From Enterococcus hirae ATCC 9790 (GTDB taxonomy: Bacteria > Bacillota > Bacilli > Lactobacillales > Enterococcaceae): a stretch of 64,000 nt of DNA. How positions within the stretch are numbered: position 1 is the first letter of the stretch; every line of letters starts with the position of its first letter. The DNA is taken from assembly GCF_000271405.2 (NCBI RefSeq), contig NC_018081.1, positions 2,586,912 to 2,650,911 of the forward strand, in the 5' to 3' direction. The notes under the pieces were generated by a model that ran no database searches, had not been told where the DNA came from, and was given only the letters and a program-made list of their open reading frames with translations. Of this stretch, positions 11,613 through 21,904 are shown piece after piece. A program made the translations under genes and the position numbers.

Positions 11613-12488
11613 CTATTTTACCGTAATCGAATATTTTGTTTGAAAAATTTCATGTGCGCCTAGTTGATTGATTCCAGCTTTTTCCATCAATTCTCCCGAG
11701 CTGCTTACTGTATCTGCGATACCACACCAAGGTTCGATACAAACAAAAGGCGCTTCTTTTGGATAAGGTGACCAAATCCCAACATATGGCATATCTTTAT
11801 AACTCAATGTCACACTGTGGCTAGATTTTTCACTACGGATGGCATAAGCGTTCAATCCTTTCGTTTCAAATACTAGTGCATCATTTTCAAAAAGATCGTG
11901 TACTAATGCAAGGTTGGTATTTGTTTGTCCAAGTGTTTTTTGTTCCATATCGATATATGGCCCACTTAAAGGTAAACGCAAACGTGATTTTTTAGGTGAA
12001 AACGCAAGATAAAAATCATCAAAAGTCAATCCTTCTTCCAGAGGAACATTAAAGGCTGGGTGACCCCCAATCGAAAAGAACATTTCTTCTTCTCCAGTAT
12101 TAGCCACTTGATAATGAACAGTGATCCCATCTCCACCTAATTCATAAGAAATCACTAATTCAAAATCAAAAGGATAATTTTTTTTGGTCTCGGGTGTACT
12201 TCTTAACAAAAAGCTGGCTAATTCTTGACCATGTTCGATTACTTCAAAATCCATATCTCTCGCAAAGCCATGTTGCCCCATTGAATAAGTCTTTCCTTGG
12301 TACGTGTATTGGTCATCCTTTAATCTTCCAACAAATGGAAATAAAACGGGCGCATGTCTTCCCCAATACGCTGGATCAGCTTGCCAAATATACTCAAGAT
12401 TATTATCCTTTGATTTTAAACTGACCAATTCTGCTCCATGTTCAGCAATTTCAGCAATCAATTGATCATTTTGAATGATTACAGTCAT
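11613..12488 (-). CDS. Aldose 1-epimerase family protein (LacX type)
   Basis: The 291-residue protein belongs to the galactose-mutarotase superfamily. It has the GQHGFARD segment with the first catalytic His, GGHPAFNVPL with the second, and CIEPWCGIADT with the general-base Glu near the C-terminus. It resembles LacX and YeaD-like members more than GalM, so the sugar (perhaps a hexose-6-phosphate or tagatose derivative) cannot be named. The start at 12488 has a GGAGG RBS. It is alone, with a perfect palindrome 23 bases upstream. Confidence 0.85.
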   Translation of the reverse strand: MTVIIQNDQLIAEIAEHGAELVSLKSKDNNLEYIWQADPAYWGRHAPVLFPFVGRLKDDQYTYQGKTYSMGQHGFARDMDFEVIEHGQELASFLLRSTPETKKNYPFDFELVISYELGGDGITVHYQVANTGEEEMFFSIGGHPAFNVPLEEGLTFDDFYLAFSPKKSRLRLPLSGPYIDMEQKTLGQTNTNLALVHDLFENDALVFETKGLNAYAIRSEKSSHSVTLSYKDMPYVGIWSPYPKEAPFVCIEPWCGIADTVSSSGELMEKAGINQLGAHEIFQTKYSITVK

Positions 12489-12510
12489 TATAATTCCTCC
12501 ACCGTTAAAT

Positions 12511-12545
12511 CTTAGGACCTGAGATAGCTAGTCTCAGGTCCTAAG
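12511..12545. terminator. Perfect 14-bp-stem palindrome between codY and the epimerase gene
   Basis: CTTAGGACCTGAGA (12511-12524) pairs perfectly with TCTCAGGTCCTAAG (12532-12545) across a 7-base loop. It could end the codY operon, but the U-tract on the minus strand is poor; the T-rich tract lies on the plus side. A 5' regulatory hairpin for the epimerase mRNA is an alternative. Confidence 0.5.
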
Positions 12546-12690
12546 CTATTCTTATTTTTTCCAACAAGAAGTATCCGAATCATCCTTGGCATTACTCGTG
12601 TGTTTCAGCGAAAAGAAAACCCAAAGGAGACTCTTTTTGTTTACTTCGTTCCTACTGAATAGATTCATCTAATCAATCGGTCATAGATTT

Positions 12691-13482
12691 TTAGTAACTG
12701 TGTTTTGTTAATTCTTCTTTGAATCTGGAATTTAGAACTTTTAAATACGTCCCTTTCATCCCAAGGGAGCGTGATTCAATGATCCCAGCTGACTCTAATT
12801 TACGTAATGCATTGACGATCACTGAGCGAGTGATCCCAATTTTATCCGCAATATTGGATGCTGTTAAACGTCCTTCATCGCCTTCTAAGGCATCAAAAAT
12901 CGCTTGAACTGCCTTCAATTCGCTATAAGACAAAGTATTGATCGCCATTTGGACAGCTGTTGCACTTCTGACATCCGCTTCAATACTACGTGATTTTTGA
13001 TAAAGGATCTGCATGCCGACTACCGTCGCACCATATTCAGCTAACACTAGGTCTTCATCGGTAAAGGCTTGTTCCATCCTTGATAAAATAATGGTTCCTA
13101 ACCGCTCGCCAGCACCAAAAATAGGGACTACTGTCGTCAAACCAAATGGGTATTTTTCTCTTGCTTCAAAAGGAAAAGCAGTCATTTCACTACTGATCGG
13201 AATATTGGCTTCCGTTTTGTTCAATTGATCAACTGTGTCAGTATAAGAATCGGGAAATTGCTTTTCAACAAACATCATTTTTATCCGTTCATTGTTGACA
13301 TCATGACGTTCATCATAGCCTAATAAAACTCCTTCACTGCTAATGATATAGACATTACTATCTAAAATAGCACCTAATGTCACAGCCATTTTATCGTAAG
13401 GTAAATCAGCTCGCAGATCGAAAGTATTTTTTTGTTGTAATAATTTGTTGATATTGCGGGTTTTTGTTAATAAATCCGTCAT
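12691..13482 (-). CDS. codY: GTP- and branched-chain-amino-acid-sensing repressor CodY
   Basis: CodY represses amino-acid uptake, biosynthesis and many stationary-phase genes when GTP and Ile/Leu/Val are high. The 263-residue protein has the N-terminal GAF ligand domain (about residues 1-155), a linker, and the C-terminal winged helix with recognition element ASNIADKIGITRSVIVNALRKLESAG. It is the last gene of xerC-hslV-hslU-codY, 15 bases after hslU, the usual Firmicutes arrangement. A possible CodY box upstream of xerC suggests autoregulation. Confidence 0.97.
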   Translation of the reverse strand: MTDLLTKTRNINKLLQQKNTFDLRADLPYDKMAVTLGAILDSNVYIISSEGVLLGYDERHDVNNERIKMMFVEKQFPDSYTDTVDQLNKTEANIPISSEMTAFPFEAREKYPFGLTTVVPIFGAGERLGTIILSRMEQAFTDEDLVLAEYGATVVGMQILYQKSRSIEADVRSATAVQMAINTLSYSELKAVQAIFDALEGDEGRLTASNIADKIGITRSVIVNALRKLESAGIIESRSLGMKGTYLKVLNSRFKEELTKHSY

Positions 13483-13497
13483 TTTCTTCCTCCGATT

Positions 13498-14898
13498 TTA
13501 TAAAATAAAACGACTTAAATCTTCATTTGCTACAATCGAACCTAATTTTTCTTCTACATAAGCTTCCGTAATCGTGATTTCTCCCATTTGCATGTCAGGT
13601 GCTTCAAACAATAAGTCTTCTAACAATTTTTCTAAGATCGTGTGCAAACGTCTAGCTCCGATATTGTCTGTATCGCGGTTCACATCATAAGCGATTTGAG
13701 CGATTTTCTCAATTGCTTCTTTCGTAAAGATAACTGAAACATTTTCTGTACCAATTAATGCTACGTATTGTTTGATTAGTGCATTGTTTGGTTCAGTCAA
13801 GATTTTAATAAAGTCATCTGCAGTTAAATCATCTAATTCTACACGTATTGGAAAACGTCCTTGCAATTCTGGAATCAAATCACTTGGTTTTGATAAATGG
13901 AAGGCACCAGAAGCAATAAATAAGACGTGATCCGTTTGGATAACTCCATACTTCGTGTTCACTTGTGAACCTTCAACGATTGGCAGGATATCTCTTTGGA
14001 CGCCTTCACGTGATACTTCACCAGATTGTTGTGATTTTGAAGTGATTTTATCGATTTCATCAATAAAAATGATCCCGCTTGATTGTGCTAATTGAATGGC
14101 TTCACTATGGATGTCAGCATCTTTGACTAGTTTACTTGATTCTTCTTTGATCAACAGTTCAAGTGCATCTTTTACTGCTAACGTGCGCTCAACCTTTTTC
14201 TTCGGTGTTAGCGCCCCTAATGTTTCATTTAAATCAATGCCCATCTGTTCCAAACCATTGTTCATCATTGGAGCTGGTTTCTTTTGTTCTTCTATTTCGA
14301 TTGTTACTTGACGGTTATCAAGTAAACCTTTTTGTAATTGTTCTAGAACCGTTTTCCGATTGACACGGATTTCTTCAGTCACTTCTTCTTGCGGTTCTGC
14401 TGTATTTTGTTGCGCAACATTGAACATGTTCATCATTTGTTCAAATTGATTTCCTGTTTGTTTTTGTTCTTTTTTAATTCCAGGAACCAGCACTTTTACT
14501 AATCGTTTTTCTGCTCTTTTCTTAGCTTCAGTATATACACGACTATATTGTTCTTTTTCAACGATCTGGATCGCATTTTCTACTAGATCACGAACCATCG
14601 ACTCCACATCTCGACCAACATAACCTACTTCTGTAAATTTCGTTGCTTCTACTTTCACGAAAGGAGCGTTGACGATTTTTGCCAATCGGCGAGCGATCTC
14701 TGTTTTCCCTACCCCTGTTGGTCCGATCATCAGCATATTTTTAGGTGTGATATCTTGTTGCATTTTTTCATCTAATTGTAAACGGCGATAGCGATTGCGC
14801 AAAGCAACCGCAACTGATTTTTTAGCTGCTTGTTGTCCAATGATATATTGATCTAATTCATTAACGATTTGTCTTGGTGTTTGTTTTAATTCATACAT
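13498..14898 (-). CDS. hslU: ATP-dependent HslVU protease ATPase subunit
   Basis: HslU (ClpY) is the hexameric AAA+ unfoldase that feeds substrates to HslV. The 466-residue protein has Walker A GPTGVGKT (residues 59-66), a long I-domain insertion at about residues 110-240 rich in Gln/Glu, Walker B IIFIDEID, the [10 protein letters not shown] sensor region and the C-terminal tail ending EDLSRFIL that docks into HslV. It starts 12 bases after hslV. Confidence 0.97.
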   Translation of the reverse strand: MYELKQTPRQIVNELDQYIIGQQAAKKSVAVALRNRYRRLQLDEKMQQDITPKNMLMIGPTGVGKTEIARRLAKIVNAPFVKVEATKFTEVGYVGRDVESMVRDLVENAIQIVEKEQYSRVYTEAKKRAEKRLVKVLVPGIKKEQKQTGNQFEQMMNMFNVAQQNTAEPQEEVTEEIRVNRKTVLEQLQKGLLDNRQVTIEIEEQKKPAPMMNNGLEQMGIDLNETLGALTPKKKVERTLAVKDALELLIKEESSKLVKDADIHSEAIQLAQSSGIIFIDEIDKITSKSQQSGEVSREGVQRDILPIVEGSQVNTKYGVIQTDHVLFIASGAFHLSKPSDLIPELQGRFPIRVELDDLTADDFIKILTEPNNALIKQYVALIGTENVSVIFTKEAIEKIAQIAYDVNRDTDNIGARRLHTILEKLLEDLLFEAPDMQMGEITITEAYVEEKLGSIVANEDLSRFIL

Positions 14899-14910
14899 TC
14901 TTCTTCACCT

Positions 14911-15459
14911 CTATAATTCTTCCACAATAATATTATGATTTGTAAAGATACAAATGTCTGCTGCAATATTCAATGCATTCTCTGCGATTTCTTTGGCACT
15001 CATGTCGTTTTGTGCGTAGTTCTTCATTGCTCGAGCAGCAGCTAATGCAAAATTCCCTCCTGAACCAATAGCCAAAATTCCATCATCTGGTGCAATCACT
15101 TCCCCAGTACCTGAAACTAATAACATTTCTTTTTCATTCATTACGATCAACATTGCTTCTAGTTTTTGCATGGACTGTTGTGTCCGCCATTCTTGCGCTA
15201 ATTCCACTGCAGCTCGCTGTAAATTACCATTGTATTCATTTAATTTGCCTTCAAATTTTTCTTCCAATGTAAATGCGTCTGCGACACTTCCAGCAAATCC
15301 TACGATGACTTCATCATTATAGATTCGACGGACTTTTCTTGCGCTTCCTTTCATCACCACGGATTCGCCCATTGTAACTTGACCGTCACCTGCCATTGCA
15401 AATTTTCCATCTTTTTCAACGGCACAAATCGTCGTTGAATGAAATTGTGATTCTACCAT
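14911..15459 (-). CDS. hslV: HslV/ClpQ protease subunit
   Basis: HslV is the proteasome-like peptidase of HslVU. In the 182-residue protein the nucleophile is expected at Thr9 in FHSTTICAV; the first residues form a short propeptide like that of Bacillus ClpQ, unlike E. coli HslV, where the Thr follows Met directly. [23 protein letters not shown] and [15 protein letters not shown] are the conserved blocks. It lies between xerC and hslU. Confidence 0.95.
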   Translation of the reverse strand: MVESQFHSTTICAVEKDGKFAMAGDGQVTMGESVVMKGSARKVRRIYNDEVIVGFAGSVADAFTLEEKFEGKLNEYNGNLQRAAVELAQEWRTQQSMQKLEAMLIVMNEKEMLLVSGTGEVIAPDDGILAIGSGGNFALAAARAMKNYAQNDMSAKEIAENALNIAADICIFTNHNIIVEEL

Positions 15460-15498
15460 AGTTATTTCCTCCCAATTAAGATTACTGATCCTTTTCTA

Positions 15499-16398
15499 TT
15501 ACGCTCTTGGATGAAACGAGCGATAATTTTTTTGTAAACTTTCTTTTGTCACGTGAGCATAGATCTGTGTAGTAGATAGATTAGCATGACCCAACAGCTC
15601 TTGAACTGTCCGCATATCTGCACCATTATTCAGCAAGTGTGTAGCAAAGGTATGCCGCAGCATATGTGGATGGATCGAACTATCTAAACTACTCTTTTTA
15701 ATCACTTGATTCAATACATACTCGATCCCTGTTGGCGTAATTGGTTCACCATGATGGTTCACAAAAACATAGTCATGACTCTTGTGGTATTTATCCATCA
15801 GCACCTTTCGCCCTTTTTCAAAATACTCTTGTAAGGCATCTTGTGCGAATGAACCAAGTGGTGCATACCGTTCTTTATTCCCTTTACCATGAATCAACAT
15901 GACTTCGGAGTCGAAATCGATTTCTGCTAGTTTCAAATTACTGCACTCGCTTAATCGAATCCCCGAACCGTAAAGAACTTCTAATAGCGCTTGGTTCCTC
16001 AAATCTAAAGGTTTTTCTCCTTTGACACTGTCAAATAATACTTGCATTTCATTCTCATAAAAAAAGCGAGGTAGTTTCAAATTTTTCTTTTTTAGGTGGA
16101 CATAAGAAAAAGGATTTTCTTTGATCACTTCTTCTTTTAAAAGGTATTGATAAAAAGAGCGCAGACTTGCAATCTTACGACTGATCGAATTTCTGCTATA
16201 TCTTTCATCAGTTAGGTAACTTAAATACACTCGAACATCTAAGTGATTGATTTTTAATAAATCATCCTCTCCTGATTCTGTAAGAAATCTTTCAAAATTA
16301 GTGAGGTCTTCCTCGTATGCTTCTCGTGTTTTTTCAGAGTAACCACGTTCCACGATTAAATAACGCAAAAACTTATCTTTCCACGTTTGTTCTAGCAT
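15499..16398 (-). CDS. xerC: Tyrosine recombinase XerC (CodV)
   Basis: XerC is a chromosome dimer resolution recombinase that acts with XerD/XerS at dif. The 299-residue protein has an N-terminal SAM-like core-binding domain (about residues 5-90) and a catalytic domain with Arg in GSGIRLSE, HPHMLRHTFATHLL (His and Arg), GHANLSTT (His) and the nucleophile Tyr at about residue 280 in QIYAHV. It is first in the xerC-hslV-hslU-codY operon, with a strong GGTGAT RBS. Confidence 0.95.
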   Translation of the reverse strand: MLEQTWKDKFLRYLIVERGYSEKTREAYEEDLTNFERFLTESGEDDLLKINHLDVRVYLSYLTDERYSRNSISRKIASLRSFYQYLLKEEVIKENPFSYVHLKKKNLKLPRFFYENEMQVLFDSVKGEKPLDLRNQALLEVLYGSGIRLSECSNLKLAEIDFDSEVMLIHGKGNKERYAPLGSFAQDALQEYFEKGRKVLMDKYHKSHDYVFVNHHGEPITPTGIEYVLNQVIKKSSLDSSIHPHMLRHTFATHLLNNGADMRTVQELLGHANLSTTQIYAHVTKESLQKNYRSFHPRA

Positions 16399-16459
16399 TT
16401 TATCACCTTCCTTTTAATCCCAGAGATAAATTTAGCATAGCAAAATTAAAAAACAAATA

Positions 16460-16474
16460 AATTGTCAGAATTTA
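16460..16474. promoter_or_regulatory. Candidate CodY box upstream of xerC-hslVU-codY
   Basis: AATTGTCAGAATTTA matches the 15-base CodY consensus AATTTTCWGAAAATT at 11 positions. It lies 62 bases before the xerC start, in the promoter region of the operon that encodes CodY. Four mismatches make this a candidate only. Confidence 0.3.
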
Positions 16475-16641
16475 ATCAATATTTCTAAGTTTGTTCACAA
16501 TTGAAACAATTAATTTGACAAATTTCTTAGATTACGACCTTTTTTTAATCTGATATTTACTCATTTTTTACCAAAAGAAAAAATCCTTTTGGAACACTGC
16601 AAATAAAAGATGCGTTGTATATTTGTTTTATGCCTAGTAAA

Positions 16642-16669
16642 GAGCCCGGAACACCTTTGTCCCGGGCTC
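16642..16669 (-). terminator. Terminator of trmFO
   Basis: GAGCCCGG pairs with CCGGGCTC, a GC-rich stem, followed on the minus strand by TTTAC. It lies 9 bases past the trmFO stop and separates the topA-trmFO unit from the xerC operon. Confidence 0.75.
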
Positions 16670-16677
16670 ACTTCATG

Positions 16678-18000
16678 TTACTGAGCTGTTACTTCATCAA
16701 TTAATTCTTTTTTTATTTGTTCATTTGCCTGAAGTGCTCTTTGAGCAATCGCTTCATAACGTGTTTTTTTGTCACGAATGCGCTCTGGTAATTCAGGGAA
16801 CAAACCATAATTCGCATTCATTGGTTGGAAATGTTTTCCTTCAGCATGTGTAATATAATACGCCATACTCCCAATCGCTGTTTCTCGTGGAAACTCAATC
16901 GGCTCACTTTCTTTAGCTAAACGAGCAGCATTGATCCCTGCAAGCAAACCACTAGCTGCACTTTCAACATAACCTTCCACACCAGTCATTTGTCCTGCAA
17001 AGAACAAGTCTTCACGCTTCGTTGATTGATAAGTTGGTTTCAATAATTCTGGTGAATTCATAAAACTGTTGCGGTGCATTACACCATAACGGACAAATTC
17101 TGCGTTTTCTAAACCTGGGATCATACGGAAAACCCGTTTTTGTTCTCCCCATTTTAAGTGCGTTTGGAAACCAACGATGTTATACAATGAGGCAGCGGCA
17201 TTGTCCTGACGTAACTGGATCACCGCATAAGGGCGTTTACCGGTTTTTGGATCTTCTAATCCAACTGGTTTCATTGGACCAAACAGCATTGTTTTAAAGC
17301 CACGCTGAGCCATCACTTCGATCGGCATACAGCCTTCAAAGTATTTTTCTTTTTCAAATGATTTAAGTTCGGCTACTTCAGCTGTTGTTAAAGCTTCGTG
17401 GAATGCTTTAAACTCTTCTTCAGTCATTGGACAGTTTAGATAAGCTGCTTCCCCTTTATCATAGCGTGATTTTAAATAGACTTTATCCATATCGATCGTT
17501 GCTTTGTCTACGATCGGTGCTGCTGCATCATAAAAATAGAATCCGTCAGAACCATTGAATGCTTTAATACTTTCAGCTAACGGGTGAGAGGTTAAGGGAC
17601 CAGTAGCAATGATCGTGATCCCTTCTGGAATTTCAGTGATTTCTTCATTGATGACTGTTACTAGCGGGTGTTCTTTGACTTTACGTGTGATCGTCTCAGA
17701 AAAAGAATCCCGATCCACTGCTAAGGCACCGCCAGCTGGAACAGCTGTTTCATCAGCTGAAGTGATCACGACTGAATTTAACCGTCGCATTTCTTCTTTT
17801 AATAAACCTACTGCATTTGCTAAACTATTCCCTCTCAAGGAGTTGGAACAGACTAACTCTGCAAAATTACTTGTATGGTGTGCTTCTGTTGATTTCACTG
17901 GGCGCATCTCGTATAGACGAACAGGAACACCTGCTTGAGCGACTTGCCAAGCTGCTTCACTTCCAGCTAATCCTGCACCTATTACATTAACAGTTTTCAA
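16678..18000 (-). CDS. trmFO: Methylenetetrahydrofolate-tRNA (uracil-5-)-methyltransferase, FAD-dependent
   Basis: TrmFO (formerly Gid) makes m5U54 in the tRNA T-loop using methylene-THF and FADH2. The protein has the dinucleotide-binding start [18 protein letters not shown], the CSNSLRGN block and a C-terminal [18 protein letters not shown] motif. I set the start at the TTG at 18000, preceded by GAAGAGGTC and directly followed by KTVNVIGAG, giving 440 residues, the usual size. A longer frame to 18093 would run 74 bases into topA and adds an unconserved basic leader. It follows topA by 19 bases. Confidence 0.95.
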   Translation of the reverse strand: MKTVNVIGAGLAGSEAAWQVAQAGVPVRLYEMRPVKSTEAHHTSNFAELVCSNSLRGNSLANAVGLLKEEMRRLNSVVITSADETAVPAGGALAVDRDSFSETITRKVKEHPLVTVINEEITEIPEGITIIATGPLTSHPLAESIKAFNGSDGFYFYDAAAPIVDKATIDMDKVYLKSRYDKGEAAYLNCPMTEEEFKAFHEALTTAEVAELKSFEKEKYFEGCMPIEVMAQRGFKTMLFGPMKPVGLEDPKTGKRPYAVIQLRQDNAAASLYNIVGFQTHLKWGEQKRVFRMIPGLENAEFVRYGVMHRNSFMNSPELLKPTYQSTKREDLFFAGQMTGVEGYVESAASGLLAGINAARLAKESEPIEFPRETAIGSMAYYITHAEGKHFQPMNANYGLFPELPERIRDKKTRYEAIAQRALQANEQIKKELIDEVTAQ

Positions 18001-18019
18001 ATAAAGACCTCTTCTCATT

Positions 18020-20098
18020 TTATTTTTGAATGTCTTCTTCATAGTCGCCATTGATACATACGACTTGTTTTCCGCCTTTGACTTTCTTTTCAACTAAATA
18101 CTGGTCACATTTCGGACAATTTCGTCCTACTGGTTTGTCCCAAGAAGTAAAGTCACAGTCTGGAAAACGTGAACACCCGTAAAAGATTCGGTTTTTCTTA
18201 GACTTGCGTTCAATCACCTGACCCTCATGACAAACTGGACAAGTCACACCGATCTCTTTAACAATTGGTTTCGTATTTCGACAATCAGGAAAATTACTAC
18301 ATGCATAAAATTTACCATACTTTCCTAATTTTATAACCATCGGATGCCCACAAATATCACAGTCAAATCCAGCCGGTTCATCTTTGATTTGAATTTTTTC
18401 GATTTTTTCTTCTGCATTGGTCAATTCTTTTTCAAATGGTTTGTAGAAACGATCCACCACTTCGATCCATGCTTCTTTTCCTTCTTCAATTTTATCCAAA
18501 TCACCTTCCATTTCAGCGGTAAAATGGATATCGACGATTTGGGGGAAGAAATCACAAATCAAAGAATTGACGATTTCACCCAATTCAGTTGGTTCGAAGC
18601 GTTTTTGTGTCAATTTGACATAGTAACGTCGTTGGATCGTATCCAGCGTTGGCGCATAAGTGGAAGGACGTCCCACACCATTTTCTTCCAAAGCACGGAT
18701 TAAAGTTGCTTCACTGAATCTTGCTGGCGGTTGTGTGAAATGTTGCTTCGGTTCAATGTCCACTGATTGAACAATGTCCCCTTGTGCTAGTTCTGGTAAG
18801 ATATTTTCTTTATCTTCTTTCCCATCATCTCTGCCTTCAACATAGACTTGCATGAACCCTTTAAATTTAACTTTAGAGCCATTCGCAATAAAAAGTACGC
18901 CATTTTGTTCTAAGGTAACTTTCATGGTATCTAATATCGCTGGTGTCATTTGACTAGCAACAAATCGTGACCAGATAAGGGTGTAGAGTTTTAATTGGTC
19001 CTTGTCTAAATATTGTTTGATTTCCTCAGGAGTACGTAGGACACTTGTCGGGCGAACTGCTTCATGGGCGTCTTGCGCACCTTGCGCATTTTTGATTTTA
19101 CGTTGTGCATGACTAGAAAATTCTTTCCCGTAAGTTTCTTCGATGAAGGTAGCCGCTTCTGCTTTCGCAGTCTCAGCGATCCGTGTTGAATCGGTACGCA
19201 TATATGTGATCAAACCTACAGTCCCTTGCTTACCTAAGGAGATCCCTTCATATAATTGTTGCGCAACCATCATCGTTTTCCGTGTTCTAAAATTCAATTT
19301 TCTAGCAGCTTCTTGTTGTAGGCTACTCGTAGTAAATGGGTTTGCTGGATTTCGTTTCCGTTCTTTCTTTTCGACTTTTTGAACGGTGAAATCTGGTCCA
19401 TCAATACGATCAGTAACTTCTTTTACGGATTGGGCATCAGGCAATTTCTTTTTCTTGCCATCAATTCCCCAAAAGTTTGCTTTAAATTTTTTACGTGTTT
19501 TTTTGAAATTACCGTCAATGCTCCAGTATTCTTCTGGAATGAAATCACGGATTTCTTTTTCACGATCAATGATAATTTTTAATGCAATAGACTGTACTCT
19601 TCCAGCACTTAATCCTTTTTTGACTTTGCGCCATAGGATTGGACTGATGGAGTAGCCCACCAAGCGGTCTAACGCCCGTCTTGCTTGTTGGGCATCCACT
19701 AAATCCACGTCGATCGTTCTTGGTTCCTTGAAAGCTGCTTTTACCGCTTCCTTAGTAATTTCGTTAAAAACCACACGATTTTTTTCTGATAAATCTAAAC
19801 CTAGTAAATAGGCTAAATGCCAAGCAATTGCTTCCCCTTCTCTATCCGGGTCACTTGCAAGATAAACTTTTTGCGCTTTTTTTGCTGCTGATTTTAAACT
19901 TTTGATCACATCGCCTTTTCCGCGAATTGAAATATAATGGGGTTCATAGTTGTTTTCGACATCAATTCCCATTTTACTTTTAGGTAAATCACGTATATGA
20001 CCGACACTGGCCATTACTTTATAATTACGACCAAGATATTTTTCAATGGTTTTGGCCTTTGCAGGTGATTCCACAATCACTAAATATTTATATGCCAT
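18020..20098 (-). CDS. topA: DNA topoisomerase I
   Basis: TopA is the type IA enzyme that relaxes negative supercoils. The 692-residue protein has the N-terminal TOPRIM domain ([32 protein letters not shown]), catalytic Tyr in the [12 protein letters not shown] motif and C-terminal zinc-ribbon repeats with CDICG..CSNFPDC, CPVC..CSRFPDC and CPKC. I chose the ATG at 20098 ([11 protein letters not shown]); an upstream GTG/ATG extension lacks conservation and overlaps the promoter side. A near-consensus promoter lies at 20167-20195. Confidence 0.96.
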   Translation of the reverse strand: MAYKYLVIVESPAKAKTIEKYLGRNYKVMASVGHIRDLPKSKMGIDVENNYEPHYISIRGKGDVIKSLKSAAKKAQKVYLASDPDREGEAIAWHLAYLLGLDLSEKNRVVFNEITKEAVKAAFKEPRTIDVDLVDAQQARRALDRLVGYSISPILWRKVKKGLSAGRVQSIALKIIIDREKEIRDFIPEEYWSIDGNFKKTRKKFKANFWGIDGKKKKLPDAQSVKEVTDRIDGPDFTVQKVEKKERKRNPANPFTTSSLQQEAARKLNFRTRKTMMVAQQLYEGISLGKQGTVGLITYMRTDSTRIAETAKAEAATFIEETYGKEFSSHAQRKIKNAQGAQDAHEAVRPTSVLRTPEEIKQYLDKDQLKLYTLIWSRFVASQMTPAILDTMKVTLEQNGVLFIANGSKVKFKGFMQVYVEGRDDGKEDKENILPELAQGDIVQSVDIEPKQHFTQPPARFSEATLIRALEENGVGRPSTYAPTLDTIQRRYYVKLTQKRFEPTELGEIVNSLICDFFPQIVDIHFTAEMEGDLDKIEEGKEAWIEVVDRFYKPFEKELTNAEEKIEKIQIKDEPAGFDCDICGHPMVIKLGKYGKFYACSNFPDCRNTKPIVKEIGVTCPVCHEGQVIERKSKKNRIFYGCSRFPDCDFTSWDKPVGRNCPKCDQYLVEKKVKGGKQVVCINGDYEEDIQK

Positions 20099-20166
20099 TA
20101 CTGAATGGACTCCTTTCCATTGACATGTTCCTACTATATTAAGCGGACTCATACAAATCGTAGCTT

Positions 20167-20195
20167 ATCATATCCATTCAGAAAACGTTTGTCAA
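20167..20195 (-). promoter_or_regulatory. Promoter of topA-trmFO
   Basis: On the minus strand TTGACA (20190-20195) and TATGAT (20167-20172) are separated by 17 bases, close to the sigma-A consensus. This gives topA-trmFO its own promoter inside the larger rbgA-rnhB-dprA cluster. Confidence 0.75.
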
Positions 20196-20218
20196 GAAAA
20201 TCAAATGAGAAGTTCCTG

Positions 20219-21076
20219 TTATTCTTTCAACTCGAACAATAAATCTTCACCAGAAATCACACAAACAGCACCATCTTGAATTAGTTGATGGGAGCCAGTT
20301 GAGTATTGTGTCAAAATATTTCCAGGTACAGAAAAAACAGTTCGACCGATTTCTAACGCTTGTTGTGCTGTTATCAAAGAACCACTCTTTTGCTTTGCTT
20401 CAATGACACAAGTGCCTTGTGACAAAGCAGCAATGATTCGATTTCTCATGGGAAAGCGGTATTGTTTTGGTCCTTCATATGGTGGATATTCACTAAGTAA
20501 AAGATGATTCTTTCCAATTTCTGCTTGAAGAAATTGGTTTTCCTTTGGGTAGGCTTTTTTAATTCCTGTACCGATTACCGCAATCGTCTTTCCAGTATTT
20601 TTAATCGCAGCCAAATGTGCGTATGTATCGATTCCTTTGGCACAGCCACTAACGATGACATAGTTAGCATCTATGACCGGAGTTAAAAGTTCATGTACAA
20701 CTTTTTTTGCCAAGACCGAGGTTTTCCTGCCCCCAACCACACTGAGCATCTTTTGTTTTAGTAGAGAAAGATCACCAGAATAAAATAAAAGAATCGGTGG
20801 TGTCGCAAGATGAAAAAGTTGCGGGGGATAGCACGGGTCAAGACAAGTAATGAATGACTGAGCTGTTTTAAATTTCGCAAAATTTTGATTGATTTGCCGC
20901 CAACTTTCTTGAAATTTTTCTCGATGACGAACAATTTTTGCGATTTCAATGATTTCATAAGAAGACAACTCGCTTGTTTGAGCTTCCAATAAAGCCTGGA
21001 CAACCGCCCATTTTCCTTGACTGCTAATTCCTTTCGCATAAGCTAATTTAAGTAAAAATCCTTCAATCTGATCCAT
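20219..21076 (-). CDS. dprA: DNA-processing protein DprA (Smf)
   Basis: DprA loads RecA onto incoming single-stranded DNA during natural transformation. The 285-residue protein has an N-terminal helical domain and the Rossmann-like core with VVGGRKTS, SGCAKGIDTYAHLAA, GTGIKKAYPKEN, EYPPYEGPKQYRFPMRNRIIAALS and KSGSLITAQQALEIGR. I set the start at the ATG at 21076, with AGAGGCGG upstream; a longer frame to 21136 lacks an RBS. Enterococci are not known to be readily transformable, so the gene may serve another DNA-uptake setting. Confidence 0.93.
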   Translation of the reverse strand: MDQIEGFLLKLAYAKGISSQGKWAVVQALLEAQTSELSSYEIIEIAKIVRHREKFQESWRQINQNFAKFKTAQSFITCLDPCYPPQLFHLATPPILLFYSGDLSLLKQKMLSVVGGRKTSVLAKKVVHELLTPVIDANYVIVSGCAKGIDTYAHLAAIKNTGKTIAVIGTGIKKAYPKENQFLQAEIGKNHLLLSEYPPYEGPKQYRFPMRNRIIAALSQGTCVIEAKQKSGSLITAQQALEIGRTVFSVPGNILTQYSTGSHQLIQDGAVCVISGEDLLFELKE

Positions 21077-21137
21077 GAACGAAAACCGCCTCTCGAAGTT
21101 ACTTTTAAATAAAATACGCAAGAGACGGTCAAACATC

Positions 21138-21904
21138 TTAAGATAAATAATTTTTTATCGGTGCAAAAGAGCGTCGATGAATAGGGGTAATTCCTTGTGT
21201 TGCTAAGCCTTGTAGATGTTCTTTCGTTCCATAACCAGCATTATGGCCAAAACCATAACCTGGATATAGTTCATCATATTTTTTCATTAAATCATCACGA
21301 TAAACTTTTGCAATGATACTTGCTGCCGCAATAGAAACTGAACGAGCATCTCCCTTGATCAATTTTTCTTGCTGGATTGGCAAATCCAGTGTCATGGCAT
21401 CAATTAAGAGATAATTTGGACGTATCGCCAGCTTTTCTACAGCTTGAATCATTGCTAGTTTACTTGCCTCATAAATATTGACCTCATCAATCTTTTTTTC
21501 ATCAATGATGCCGATACCGATAGCAAGTGCTTTTTGTTGGATTTGGTCATAAAGCAGTTCTCGTTTTTTTTCTGATAATTGTTTCGAGTCATTTAATCCA
21601 AGGATCGGTTCGTCTTTAGGTAGGATGACAGCGGCCGCTACTACTGGCCCTGCTAAAGGCCCACGCCCTACTTCATCAATCCCCGCAATCCATTCATATC
21701 CTTGTTCATATGCCTGCTTCTCAAATAATGACATTTCCAAATATTTTTCTTGGATCAATGCCGTTTTTTTACTTGTTTCTCAAAGGATCGAAGCGCTTGT
21801 TGTACCCCTTTTCGCTGATCTTGCTTTAGTTCGGCAATGAAGGGATCAGTTAACGACGTCACTGTTTTTAATCGTTCCTTGATACTTTGGATCGATTCAC
21901 TCAT
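21138..21904 (-). CDS. rnhB: Ribonuclease HII, frameshifted near the N-terminus
   Basis: RNase HII removes ribonucleotides from DNA. The catalytic part from 21758 downward is intact ([50 protein letters not shown]). The usual enterococcal N-terminal extension also exists: the ATG at 21904, overlapping the rbgA stop by 8 bases, gives 49 codons ([20 protein letters not shown]..) and then hits TGA at 21755. The frames join if the run of seven A (plus-strand T7 at 21764-21770) had eight, giving 255 residues. Either a base is missing in the assembly, or the gene is mutated. An internal TTG at 21758 could still give a 206-residue catalytic protein. Confidence 0.85.

Noticed and set aside
18001..18093. 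Longer trmFO N-terminus
   Set aside because: It would overlap topA by 74 bases and is not conserved; the TTG at 18000 has a proper RBS and leads directly to the FAD-binding start.
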